Of a DNA stretch of 33,841 bases, positions 23,995-31,313 are shown piece after piece. The stretch covers positions 1 to 33,841 of the forward strand of contig JAAYVC010000018.1 of the NCBI GenBank assembly GCA_012517375.1, in the 5' to 3' direction. This DNA comes from a bacterium (GTDB lineage Bacteria; Hydrothermota; Tepidihabitantia; B3-TA06). Position 1 is the stretch's first letter. Each line of letters opens with the position of its first letter. The notes under the pieces are model-generated. The model ran no database searches. It was not told the DNA's origin and saw only the letters and a program-made list of their open reading frames with translations. A program made the position numbers and the translations under genes.

Positions 23995-24238
23995 GCCTCC
24001 CTTAATAAAGGAGGCAAGGCAATAGTGCTGATTTATTGAGTTAAAGCCCCCCATATGAAGGGTTGGTGGTTTTTTTACCCCTTTTATCGAAATAGCCCTG
24101 CCGAAGCTGTAGGCTTCGAGCCGAATGCATGCGCTTCCAGCGCTCGTCTGTGCTTCGAGCGCTCGTTCGGCCATGCCACCTCTGGTGGCTATTTGTCCAT
24201 CTTTTGACTAGCTTTTGACCAGCTTCCAGGCGCGGCGC

Positions 24239-24266
24239 TTGACCTTTCATTCAACTCGACTATAAT
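24239..24266 (+). promoter_or_regulatory. Promoter of hypCDE
   Basis: TTGACC (24239-24244), 16 bases, TATAAT (24261-24266). The ATG of hypC begins only seven bases after the -10, so the message is probably leaderless. No Shine-Dalgarno site is present. Confidence 0.7.
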
Positions 24267-24272
24267 TCTACC

Positions 24273-24506
24273 ATGTGCATAGGAATTCCTGCGAAAGTCA
24301 TTGAGTTAAGCGGAGATAAGGGCAAGGTGGACTATCAGGGAGTCGTGAGGGAGACCTCGTTCGTGATGCTTCCTGAGGCAAAGGTAGGCGATTATGTTAT
24401 TCTACATGCTGGATTTGCGATAAAACTACTATCCGAAGAGGACGCAAAAGAAACCCTTGAAATGATAGAAGAGCTTATCAAAACCGAAGCAACTCTCGAT
24501 GAGTGA
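24273..24506 (+). CDS. hypC: Hydrogenase maturation chaperone HypC
   Basis: A 77-residue protein of the HypC/HupF family. It starts MCIGIPAKVIEL: Cys2, the residue that binds the Fe(CN)2CO unit together with HypD and the large subunit, is present once the Met is removed. The rest (DYQGVVRETSFVMLPEAKVGDYVILHAGFAIKLL) is the normal small beta barrel, and the C-terminal helix is acidic. It overlaps hypD by eight bases. The client is expected to be the group 3b-like hydrogenase encoded about 5 kb away on the other strand. Confidence 0.93.
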   Translation: MCIGIPAKVIELSGDKGKVDYQGVVRETSFVMLPEAKVGDYVILHAGFAIKLLSEEDAKETLEMIEELIKTEATLDE

Positions 24507-25608
24507 ACAACTTACAGAGATACTGAAAAGACTGGGCAGCGATGCAGAACTTGCAAAAGGGTTGATTGAGCGCATCAGGGTGAAAGCTCATAAGTCCTTT
24601 ACTTTCATGGAGGTATGCGGCACTCATACCCACGCAATCTCGAAAACGGGCATAAGAAAAGCGCTTGCGGGCAAGATTAAACTACTTTCAGGACCCGGCT
24701 GCCCTGTTTGCGTTACGCCGGATGAGGAGATAGACGCCTTTATATCTCTAGCAAATATGAAAGATGTGGTCGTAGCAACCTTCGGCGACATGCTCCACGT
24801 ACCGGGAACAAAAGGGTCTCTTGCGGAGGAAAGGGATAGTGGTAGGGATATAAGGGTCGTATATTCAGCACTTGACATTCTCGATATGGCGGAGAGGGAA
24901 AAAGGGAAGGAATTTTGTTTCCTGGGCGTCGGTTTCGAGACCACTTCTCCGACCGTTCTGGCGACAGTAGCCGAGGCTAAGATACGGAAAATACGTAACT
25001 TCTCTATATACTCCTCGTTCAAATTGATACCTCCGGCATTGAGGATGATTGCCTCGCACCCTGAGCTCAATATCGATGGTTTCCTTCTTCCAGGTCACGT
25101 AAGTGCGATAATTGGAACCCAACCTTACCGGTTTCTCGTCGATGAGTTCAAGCGACCGTCGGTTGTTGCAGGTTTTGAGGCCCTGGATATACTCGAAGCG
25201 ATACTCATGATGTTAAACGAGATAAGTAACGGAAAGCCTGAGCTTGAAATCCAATACAAGAGGGTGGTCACTTCTGAAGGAAACCCCAATGCCCTGGGAT
25301 TGATTGAGGGTATGTGCGACGCTAAGGATTCGGTATGGCGCGGCTTAGGAGTGATTCCAGACACGGGTTTGAAGTTAAAGGATGAGTGGAAGAATTTCGA
25401 TGTCGAGTGCAAACTCGGGCTTGCTCCAGTAAGTTACAGGGATAGTGGAGCTTCCAAAGCTTGTCGCTGCGGGGACGTGCTCTTGGGAAGGATACTGCCT
25501 CTGGAATGCCCTTTGTTTGAAACAATTTGTACGCCTGAGAAAGCGGTTGGCCCATGCATGGTCTCTTCCGAGGGTGCATGCGCCGCATATTATAAATATG
25601 AAAGATAG
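24499..25608 (+). CDS. hypD: Hydrogenase maturation factor HypD
   Basis: A 369-residue iron-sulfur protein that works with HypC to assemble Fe(CN)2CO. Family motifs are all present: CGTHTHAISKTGIR (about 39-52), GPGCPVCVTP (about 65-74), GVGFETTSP (about 143-151), a LPGHVSAI segment, and the four-Cys C-terminal region (ACRCGDVLLG, LECPLFETICTPEKAVGPCMVSSEGACAAYY) that holds a [4Fe-4S] cluster. The ATG lies inside the end of hypC, and the gene's last 11 bases overlap hypE, so the three genes are translated as one unit. Confidence 0.95.
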   Translation: MSEQLTEILKRLGSDAELAKGLIERIRVKAHKSFTFMEVCGTHTHAISKTGIRKALAGKIKLLSGPGCPVCVTPDEEIDAFISLANMKDVVVATFGDMLHVPGTKGSLAEERDSGRDIRVVYSALDILDMAEREKGKEFCFLGVGFETTSPTVLATVAEAKIRKIRNFSIYSSFKLIPPALRMIASHPELNIDGFLLPGHVSAIIGTQPYRFLVDEFKRPSVVAGFEALDILEAILMMLNEISNGKPELEIQYKRVVTSEGNPNALGLIEGMCDAKDSVWRGLGVIPDTGLKLKDEWKNFDVECKLGLAPVSYRDSGASKACRCGDVLLGRILPLECPLFETICTPEKAVGPCMVSSEGACAAYYKYER

Positions 25609-26602
25609 TGTCATAGGACTCGGTCACGGCTCAGGCGGACGCAAAACGGCACGGTTGGTTAAGGAGCTATTTCTTAAATACTTAGGGAATCCGATTCTTG
25701 AAAGACTGGAAGACGCTGCAGAACTTCCCGTGGAGCGAGGCAGGATTGCCTTGACGACCGATGCGCACGTTGTTGAGCCTTTGTTTTTCCCAGGAGGGGA
25801 CATCGGAAAGCTAGCCGTATGCGGTACGGCTAACGACCTTGCTGTAAAAGGAGCAAAGCCAAGATTTATGACGGCAGGCTTCGTGCTGAGGGCTGGAATA
25901 AGCCTTGATGTGCTCGAACGGATTGTTGCTTCAATGGCTGAGGAGTTGGACAGGTTAGGAATGAAGTTAATTGCAGGAGATACGAAGGTTATAGAAAAGG
26001 GAGAGAAGGATGAGTGCTACATCACTACCACAGGGTTCGGTGTGCTCGAACACGAGCGTACTTTTGCGTCTGAACGGATTGAGCCGGGCGATGCCATTCT
26101 CGTATCCGGAGAAGTCGGGAATCACGAAGCGTCTGTCGTCCTTTCCAGGTCGAACTTCGGATTAAAGCAGAATATTCGTTCCGATGTCGCCCCCGTGTGG
26201 CCGCTCGTTCATGCGTTGATTCAGGCGGACGTGGACATTAAGGTCATGCGCGACCCTACCCGCGGCGGGCTTGCAACAACCCTTAACGAGTTATGCGATG
26301 CCTCAGGATTGGGAATGCTCATTCACGAACGAGACGCACCTTTCAATCCAGAGGTCAAAGGGGTAGCGGAAATGCTGGGACTCGACCCTTATTACCTTGC
26401 TTCCGAGGGCCGTCTGATTGCTATTGTAAACCCTGAAGATGCACATAAAGCCCTCGATATTATGAGAAAAAAAGGAAGCGATACAGCTGGCATTATTGGC
26501 GAGGTGCGGACCGCTCCCGCCGGCTTGTGGCTGGATACTATTCTGGGTTCAGAACGACCGCTCCTCATCTTAGAGGGCGAACAGCTACCACGCATCTGCT
26601 AA
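25598..26602 (+). CDS. hypE: Hydrogenase maturation factor HypE
   Basis: A 334-residue PurM-like enzyme that dehydrates the carbamoyl group on its C-terminal Cys to thiocyanate, the source of the CN ligands. I start at ATG 25598, which overlaps hypD by 11 bases, because family similarity begins directly (VIGLGHGSGGRKTARLVKEL); a longer frame from 25445 only reads hypD out of frame. Seen: TTDAHVVEPLFFPGGDIGKLAVCGTANDL, AGDTKVIEKG, MRDPTRGGLATTLNEL, and the exact C-terminus PRIC with the acceptor Cys. HypF, which supplies the carbamoyl group, and HypA/HypB for nickel are not in the window. It ends 36 bases from the convergent luxC-like gene. Confidence 0.95.
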   Translation: MKDSVIGLGHGSGGRKTARLVKELFLKYLGNPILERLEDAAELPVERGRIALTTDAHVVEPLFFPGGDIGKLAVCGTANDLAVKGAKPRFMTAGFVLRAGISLDVLERIVASMAEELDRLGMKLIAGDTKVIEKGEKDECYITTTGFGVLEHERTFASERIEPGDAILVSGEVGNHEASVVLSRSNFGLKQNIRSDVAPVWPLVHALIQADVDIKVMRDPTRGGLATTLNELCDASGLGMLIHERDAPFNPEVKGVAEMLGLDPYYLASEGRLIAIVNPEDAHKALDIMRKKGSDTAGIIGEVRTAPAGLWLDTILGSERPLLILEGEQLPRIC

Positions 26603-26638
26603 CCCTCAATATTTCAATAAGTTCTGTAATTCAGGCGC

Positions 26639-28066
26639 CTACTCTATGCCGGTCCATCTGACAAAATCCAGAAGATTAAATCTTCCATCGTGACGCCACA
26701 AAATCGATGGACCCGCCATTTCGCCCAGTTTCGGGATACGGTCCAGACCAAGCTTACCCATCTCCTCGGCAAGAGGCATTAAACGTTCCTCGGGCAGAGC
26801 GGCGCCCATCGTCTGAAGGTATTGTTTAATAGGCGTGACAAGGCGGACGACATCCATCACGTCCTTGACCGGTTTTACGCGGATTGTCCGGTTGAGGCAG
26901 GAGGGAACAAAAGTCGGATCCTGTTCGTAGATAACGGTCCACGATGTACCTTGAGAGCTCATGTGAAGGGCTACGCCGTCGTCGCCGAACGCGCGAAACT
27001 CGTAGGAGCCGCGAAGCTGGTTTATATGGGCGGACTCGTCGGGCGTTATTCGTCCGCGAGGGATGCGCTGATTGAACTGCTCCATCGCCTCTGCCAAGTA
27101 TCCTGAGAATTCCTTGGGAGTTATCTCTCCGCCTTCCTCTGTGTAGAAGACATGCGGAGAGACGCAGCCCTGCTGGTCGAGCATGGACACGTTGGCTGCC
27201 GCGTTCGCTGCAGTGTCTTTTACTCTTTCCGCCGAGAGGGCTTCGCGGCCTATTACGCCGAAGCTCAGCTTATGGCCGTAGGAGAGGAGTTTGACATCGG
27301 GAGGAACCCTTTTGCGTGCATCGTTGACCGAATGCTCAGAGCCGTAAACGACCACCGCATCGGATCTGCTGAACGCCAGCCGCTCTATCTCCTCGTTGCC
27401 GCCCTTCCATAAAACCATGGCTACGCAGCGCGCGAGCTGCGGGTCAACCTCGGCTATGGACCGGGCGAAGAGCGTAGCGAACAAGGGTTCTTCGGATGCG
27501 GACTTCCCAAGCACTGCCGATTTCAGTAGCAGGGAGTAGATGGTGTTCAACATAGACGCGCCGGGCGCGTTGCCTGCGAATACTATAGTGGTCAGGGAAG
27601 GGCCGTAAGCCCTTATGTATCCGCCTGATCTTTTGCGGGGCCGGAACTCATCAAGCACGAGGGGGTCTTCGAACTCGTCCTCAAGAAGGAGTTTGAGATT
27701 TTCAGTTGAAAACATCGCGCTGATTCCTCCAAGCGTGAGCTCAACCATCGGCGCGGAAAATCTTGTTATGACGGGCAAAAGTTTCACGGCAAGCCTGCGG
27801 AGAGGATATTCCGGATTCCTCCACAATTCGACAACCTTGCCTATGGTCTCGGCTATCTCCAACACTGGTTTTTTGACCAAATACTCTTCGCGCGCCGCAA
27901 GGAGCGAGTCGATGGTCTTCGTTAAGATATCCGGGGTAAGCACTGGCGCATTCATTTTAACCCTGATGCCGTCGTAGCCGAACTCGAGCGGAACGAACTC
28001 CTTAAAATCGGACTCTTCAAGTCCGGGAATATAAAAGGCAGGCAGTGTTGTTGTTTCTGGCATCAT
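26639..28066 (-). CDS. luxC: LuxC-like acyl reductase (fatty aldehyde-forming)
   Basis: A 475-residue member of the LuxC/acyl-CoA reductase family in the aldehyde dehydrogenase superfamily; it reduces an acyl thioester to an aldehyde with NADPH. The expected catalytic Cys is C301 in MLDQQGCVSPHVFY, which fits the acylated Cys region of LuxC. Other family parts are RAYGPSLTTIVFAGNAPGAS (152-171), LLLKSAVLGKSASEEPLFATLFA, and SYGHKLSFGVIGREAL. The gene begins six bases after the luxE stop (ATG at 28066, or 28063 with better spacing from AAGG). In luminous bacteria LuxC, LuxE and LuxD form one complex; luxD and luciferase are absent here, so the aldehyde must serve another end, such as alcohol, alkane or wax-ester formation, or sensing. 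Confidence 0.85.
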   Translation of the reverse strand: MMPETTTLPAFYIPGLEESDFKEFVPLEFGYDGIRVKMNAPVLTPDILTKTIDSLLAAREEYLVKKPVLEIAETIGKVVELWRNPEYPLRRLAVKLLPVITRFSAPMVELTLGGISAMFSTENLKLLLEDEFEDPLVLDEFRPRKRSGGYIRAYGPSLTTIVFAGNAPGASMLNTIYSLLLKSAVLGKSASEEPLFATLFARSIAEVDPQLARCVAMVLWKGGNEEIERLAFSRSDAVVVYGSEHSVNDARKRVPPDVKLLSYGHKLSFGVIGREALSAERVKDTAANAAANVSMLDQQGCVSPHVFYTEEGGEITPKEFSGYLAEAMEQFNQRIPRGRITPDESAHINQLRGSYEFRAFGDDGVALHMSSQGTSWTVIYEQDPTFVPSCLNRTIRVKPVKDVMDVVRLVTPIKQYLQTMGAALPEERLMPLAEEMGKLGLDRIPKLGEMAGPSILWRHDGRFNLLDFVRWTGIE

Positions 28067-28072
28067 AACCTT

Positions 28073-29224
28073 CTAAGCCCGCTGCGCCGATATGAGTTCG
28101 TCGTAGGCAATAGAGCAACCGCGCGTTTCTGAGCCGGCGGCACGTCCTACTATCTCGAAGCCGGAACCTGTCTCAAAGCCCATATCATCCGTCAGAACCG
28201 CTTGTACTGATGTCATATTTGCCACGCTGTGCTGGCGAAGCAATCCACGCTCACCCTTAGGTAAAGGCTTCAGGGTATCGGGATCAACCACCACAACCCT
28301 GGCAAAGTGAGGGATCATCTTGGCGCGCGGCTCGGAAATCCCTCTTACGTGGTTGTAGAAGACGTTGTCGACGTACGACGCTTCCATCTCTATCAAGCCG
28401 TAGTGATTGATCATGTGGCTTTCAGGTATGCCCAGCGTCTTTCCGGCCAGCTTCCTGTACTCTTCCTTGGAGAGTTCTCTTCCTTTTCCCTTGTTGCCGC
28501 CGCCGTCCATGGCGCGGCTTCCCGCGGGAAGCTTGAAGCTGATATTCTGCGCCTGGCAGAAATCAAAGAAGTGGACGTACGCGAAGGTGGCTCCTGCAAT
28601 AAACACAGGTTCGCCGGTTTTCTCCGCAAGCTTCAGTCTTTCCGCAAGCCCTGCAAAATCGAATCCCTTGGGATTTATGAAGAACTCAGGCTTCCCTATT
28701 GAATGCCCTTCTACAAGAATCTTTATCTGACTCATTCCTGCCGCCGCGCTGGGCATGAGCTCCGGATCGGGCGCCAGGAGCAAGGCATGGATCTTCTCGT
28801 CCCGGGATTTGTAATATCCTCGGTCTTTGAGATATTCGCCGTTCAGTTCGCGTATCTTGACTTGCGTTTCGTTAAGGCTTATTTTCGCGCGCTTCTCGGG
28901 ATTGGATGTTCCGCTGCTCGTCAACACCTGCACCGTCTCTTCATCCGAAATGGTCCTAAGTTCGACTTCCTTGAAAGCCACGGCAGGAACGGCAGGAACA
29001 TCCGTCCACGCTTTTATCATTCCGGGTTTTACACCCTTTTTTTCACAGTATTTATGATAAATTTGGTTCGCGTTGTACTGGTACTCAAAAAGCCTCATGG
29101 ACAGCTCGTTGAACTTCTTTTCGTTCTCGTCATTAGACTGTTCTGCTCCTTTTTTTATGAAATCAATTATATCATTTCCAAGGGATTGAACAAACTCTGA
29201 CTTCGAGGCGTATTTCTCGCTCAT
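28073..29224 (-). CDS. luxE: LuxE-like acyl-protein synthetase, copy 1
   Basis: A 383-residue protein of the LuxE (acyl-protein synthetase) branch of the PaaK/adenylate-forming superfamily, which activates a fatty acid with ATP and holds it on a Cys near the C-terminus before passing it to LuxC. Seen: VPAVPAVAFKEVELRT, the Ser/Thr-rich loop LTSSGTSNPEKRAKIS (ATP-binding), FIAGATFAYVHFFDF, GGGNKGKGRELSKEEY, INHYGLIEMEASY, HFARVVVVDPDTLKPLPKGERG, and C370 in ETRGCSIAYDEL as the likely acyl carrier Cys. AAGGAGGATTTAATG gives a strong start. It leads the luxE-luxC operon and is divergent from the first SpoIIAA-like gene. The chain length of the acid is unknown. Confidence 0.85.
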   Translation of the reverse strand: MSEKYASKSEFVQSLGNDIIDFIKKGAEQSNDENEKKFNELSMRLFEYQYNANQIYHKYCEKKGVKPGMIKAWTDVPAVPAVAFKEVELRTISDEETVQVLTSSGTSNPEKRAKISLNETQVKIRELNGEYLKDRGYYKSRDEKIHALLLAPDPELMPSAAAGMSQIKILVEGHSIGKPEFFINPKGFDFAGLAERLKLAEKTGEPVFIAGATFAYVHFFDFCQAQNISFKLPAGSRAMDGGGNKGKGRELSKEEYRKLAGKTLGIPESHMINHYGLIEMEASYVDNVFYNHVRGISEPRAKMIPHFARVVVVDPDTLKPLPKGERGLLRQHSVANMTSVQAVLTDDMGFETGSGFEIVGRAAGSETRGCSIAYDELISAQRA

Positions 29225-29270
29225 TAAATCCTCCTTGCATCAACGCATAAGACGTTAATTTCAGATCGTT

Positions 29271-29294
29271 TCAAGCGCCCAACCCCGCATACGA
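29271..29294 (-). promoter_or_regulatory. Conserved block in the luxE copy 1 leader
   Basis: 24 bases identical to 32509-32532. Read on the luxE strand it contains GTATGCGGGGTTGGGCGC. It lies in the predicted untranslated leader, about 50 to 70 bases before the ATG. It may bind a protein or form an RNA element. Confidence 0.55.
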
Positions 29295-29353
29295 GGCTGC
29301 TCCAGAAACACCAGCTGTCTTAGGAGATAGATTATCGTTTAGCCCTGCTGTTT

Positions 29354-29381
29354 ATTTTAGGTAATTTCTATTTCGTGTCAA
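29354..29381 (-). promoter_or_regulatory. Promoter of luxE copy 1-luxC
   Basis: On the - strand: TTGACA (29381-29376), 16 bases, TAAAAT (29359-29354). The same two boxes and spacing stand before luxE copy 2. The predicted leader is about 120 bases. Confidence 0.7.
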
Positions 29382-29419
29382 GTCTTTTTTAGAGTAGTCC
29401 TTAATTCGTAAAAAAACGC

Positions 29420-29447
29420 TTGACAATGACCTAAAAATTACTACTAT
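29420..29447 (+). promoter_or_regulatory. Promoter of SpoIIAA-like copy 1
   Basis: TTGACA (29420-29425), 16 bases, TACTAT (29442-29447). It repeats at 32655-32682 and, with a TAATAT -10, at 30657-30684. Confidence 0.7.
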
Positions 29448-29470
29448 AATGTACTTTGCGGCTATCTGGT

Positions 29471-29483
29471 ATGTGTGGGTAAT
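29471..29483 (+). promoter_or_regulatory. Leader motif ATGTGTGGGTAAT, copy 1
   Basis: This 13-base motif is identical in front of SpoIIAA-like copies 1, 3 and 4, each time 21 to 23 bases after the -10 box, so it is in the transcribed leader. Copy 2 lacks it. Its role is unknown; an operator or an RNA-level site are both possible. Confidence 0.6.
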
Positions 29484-29549
29484 GCTGAATATGGTAAATT
29501 GATTCTTAATAGAGGAGGATTAATAACATTAAACTCTCAGGAGGCTAGC

Positions 29550-29948
29550 ATGGCGAAAGAAAAGTTCAAGGTATGGTATGATGAAAAGGAGGGGGTGCTT
29601 CAGACAGAAATCTACGAAACCTTCGACGTAGAAACCCTCAATCAGTACTTTACGGAAGTTTCAAAGTACACACCCGAACAGCAGAGTTATTTTATCGGCT
29701 GGATGTACGATGACGCTCAGAAAATGCCCGACAAGGAAGCGCGCAGGATTGCGAAGGAGAAGATAAAGGATCTGCACTTCAAAAAAGTGGTTGCCATTGG
29801 CGCCAAACCCGTAATCCGCATGGTCTACACCATAGTAATCACAGCTATTGGACGGAAGAAAGACTTCTTCTTTTGCGATACCGTCGAAGAAGGCCTAACC
29901 TGGTTAAGAGAGCAGAAAAACCTAGCTAAAAAGGCTGCAAGCTTATAG
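29550..29948 (+). CDS. SpoIIAA-like (STAS/SEC14-type) small protein, copy 1
   Basis: A 132-residue soluble protein starting at ATG 29550 after CAGGAGG; an upstream in-frame GTG at 29475 lies in the leader. The four copies in the window align without gaps. The N-terminal half (KFKVWYDEKEGVL, then ETFDVETLNQYFTEVSKYTPEQQ) gives a strand, helix and strand. The C-terminal half (HFKKVVAIGAKPVIRMVYTIV, ... EEGLTWLREQK) has the pattern 'strand, G-x-K, helix, strand, EEAxxWL' of SpoIIAA-like proteins (PF11964), a STAS-related fold that also resembles SEC14/CRAL-TRIO lipid-binding domains. No phospho-Ser site as in true SpoIIAA is evident. It is divergent from luxE, so a link to acyl chemistry is plausible; function is inferred only. 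Confidence 0.72.
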   Translation: MAKEKFKVWYDEKEGVLQTEIYETFDVETLNQYFTEVSKYTPEQQSYFIGWMYDDAQKMPDKEARRIAKEKIKDLHFKKVVAIGAKPVIRMVYTIVITAIGRKKDFFFCDTVEEGLTWLREQKNLAKKAASL

Positions 29949-30140
29949 AACTAGGTTTCCCGGACCGTGTTTTATTTTGTTCGAAAAGTTTATTGTCAGT
30001 TGAGTTGAGAAAGATTGATTTTGCTCATAAAAATCTTAAGCCGGACTGAAAGATATTAGCATTTTATTCAGATGATTTTAGTCTTGTAAAACTAACTTAA
30101 GCACAGGAGAAATAAAAATTCAAAACTCCAGGAGGCAGCA

Positions 30141-30539
30141 ATGGCTTCACCGAAGTTCAAACACTGGTATGATGAAAAGGAAGGGGTGCTTCGTGGAGAA
30201 ATCTACGAAAGATTCAACGCAGAAACGCTAGAAGAGATCAGCGCCGACTTGTCAAAATACACGCCGGAACAGCAGAAATATATTGTCGGTCATATATTGG
30301 ACGACGCTCAACAAATGCCCGGCAAGGAAGAGCGCAGGATTGGCAAAGAGAAAGCCGGGCTTGTACGCTTCAAAAAGGCGGCTATATGGGGCGCCAAACC
30401 GGTAATCCGCATGGTCGCAAGTATCGTTTTAACCGCCCAGGGTCGAGGAAAGGACGTCAAGTTCTTCGTTAGCGAGGAAGAAGCAATTGCCTGGATTAGG
30501 GAACAGAAAGAATTGGAAAAGAAAACCGCGCTTAAGTGA
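30141..30539 (+). CDS. SpoIIAA-like (STAS/SEC14-type) small protein, copy 2
   Basis: A 132-residue paralog with the same start (KFKHWYDEKEGVLRGEIYE) and the same core (RFKKAAIWGAKPVIRMVASI, then SEEEAIAWIREQKE). The ATG follows CCAGGAGG by six bases. It lies 192 bases after copy 1, and no strong promoter or 13-base leader motif was found between them, so it is probably read through from copy 1. An AGGAG about 28 bases before the real ribosome site matches the double site seen in the other copies. It is close to copy 4 in the GEIYERF and AQGRGKD segments. Confidence 0.72.
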   Translation: MASPKFKHWYDEKEGVLRGEIYERFNAETLEEISADLSKYTPEQQKYIVGHILDDAQQMPGKEERRIGKEKAGLVRFKKAAIWGAKPVIRMVASIVLTAQGRGKDVKFFVSEEEAIAWIREQKELEKKTALK

Positions 30540-30656
30540 TGAATGGTCCCTGCCCTATAAAAGACACTCCGTTATTTGCAGCTTTTTGCCGATATCGTTC
30601 AGGACGTTTTTCCAGCACCAAGTCCAGTCAAAATTAATCTTAACATGCAAAAGCCC

Positions 30657-30684
30657 TTGACAAAAAACTAAAAAGGATTAATAT
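30657..30684 (+). promoter_or_regulatory. Promoter of SpoIIAA-like copy 3
   Basis: TTGACA (30657-30662), 16 bases, TAATAT (30679-30684). The spacer keeps the CTAAAAA stretch of the other two promoters. Confidence 0.65.
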
Positions 30685-30705
30685 AATGTACTTCTCGAAT
30701 CGGAC

Positions 30706-30718
30706 ATGTGTGGGTAAT
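30706..30718 (+). promoter_or_regulatory. Leader motif ATGTGTGGGTAAT, copy 2
   Basis: Identical to the motifs at 29471 and 32705; it lies 21 bases after the -10 of SpoIIAA-like copy 3. Confidence 0.6.
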
Positions 30719-30787
30719 ATAGAAACTACGAAATGATTCCCTGCACAGGAGGGTTAATAGGTATGAATTTCCAGGAGGTAATATATT

Positions 30788-31186
30788 ATGGAAGAAACAA
30801 AATTCAAACTTTGGTACGACGAGAAGGAGGGGGTTCTTCGATCAGAGATATACAAGAAATTTGATATAGAAACACTCGAAGAGTACTTTGCGGAAATCTC
30901 CAAGTTCACTCCTGAGCAGCAGCATTACATCATCGGCTGGGTATTCTGCGACGCACAGCAAATGCCCGACAAGGATGCGCGCATGCTTGCGAAGGAGAAA
31001 TTCAAAACTGCCCATTTCAAAAAAATAGCGAACCTTGGCGCTAAACCGATTGTGCGCATGGTTTCCAACATCATAATGATCGCCGTAGGAAAAGGGAAAG
31101 ACAACAAGTACTTCGAAAGTGAAGAAGACGCCTTAGCCTGGATTAGAGCGGAGAAAGAGAAGGATAAAAAGGCTCAAGCAAGCTAA
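30788..31186 (+). CDS. SpoIIAA-like (STAS/SEC14-type) small protein, copy 3
   Basis: A 132-residue paralog with the most changed ends (EETKFKLWYDEKEGVL; AWIRAEKEKDKKAQAS) but the same core (HFKKIANLGAKPIVRMVSNI). It has its own promoter and leader motif. The leader carries a short upstream frame from ATG 30763, which begins after AGGAGGG, uses the second ribosome site as codons (CAG GAG), and ends inside the gene, out of frame. It faces luxE copy 2, 127 bases away, with no clear terminator between. Confidence 0.72.
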   Translation: MEETKFKLWYDEKEGVLRSEIYKKFDIETLEEYFAEISKFTPEQQHYIIGWVFCDAQQMPDKDARMLAKEKFKTAHFKKIANLGAKPIVRMVSNIIMIAVGKGKDNKYFESEEDALAWIRAEKEKDKKAQAS

Positions 31187-31313
31187 TTCCTTCGTCTAAT
31201 TACTGGAACTAGGTTTCAGAACTCAATAACAATCCGATAATAGGTTTTATTCCCGAGTTTAATTTATCTGCAAGCAAAAAAGCGCTTAGGTGGCTCGCAA
31301 AGATCCTAGAATC

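Larger units (their letters stand above)
22524..24238. other. Gene-poor stretch with palindromic repeats and remnants
   Basis: About 1.7 kb without an intact recognisable gene, between the nuclease gene and hypC. It holds a hairpin at 22598-22628, one doubtful short ORF, a 128-base palindromic element, a broken GIY-YIG gene, a GC-rich block of opposed C and G runs, and a second, worn copy of the palindromic element. Stop codons and short frames on both strands show no coding pattern elsewhere. It looks like a site where small repeats gather. Confidence 0.7.
29225..29549. repeat. Divergent regulatory region, unit A (duplicated at 32466-32785)
   Basis: This 325-base stretch between luxE copy 1 and SpoIIAA-like copy 1 is clearly homologous over its whole length to the stretch between luxE copy 2 and SpoIIAA-like copy 4. 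Both hold, in order, the luxE ribosome site, an identical 24-base block (29271-29294 here), a CAGCTG/CAACTG patch, the luxE promoter, a second TTGACA facing away, and the 13-base leader motif. No separate gene is present. Confidence 0.75.

Noticed and set aside
22524-24238. A CRISPR array in the repeat-rich stretch
   Set aside because: The repeats are inverted, of different kinds and not evenly spaced, and no cas gene is near.
23959-24250. Two - strand frames before hypC
   Set aside because: Low-complexity, basic, without ribosome sites, and lying over palindromic repeats and the hypC promoter.
25445-25597. A longer HypE starting at 25445
   Set aside because: The extra 51 residues are the hypD sequence read out of frame and do not match HypE.
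26639-29224. A bioluminescence operon
   Set aside because: Only luxC and luxE types are present. No luxA, luxB, luxD or luxG-like gene is in the window.
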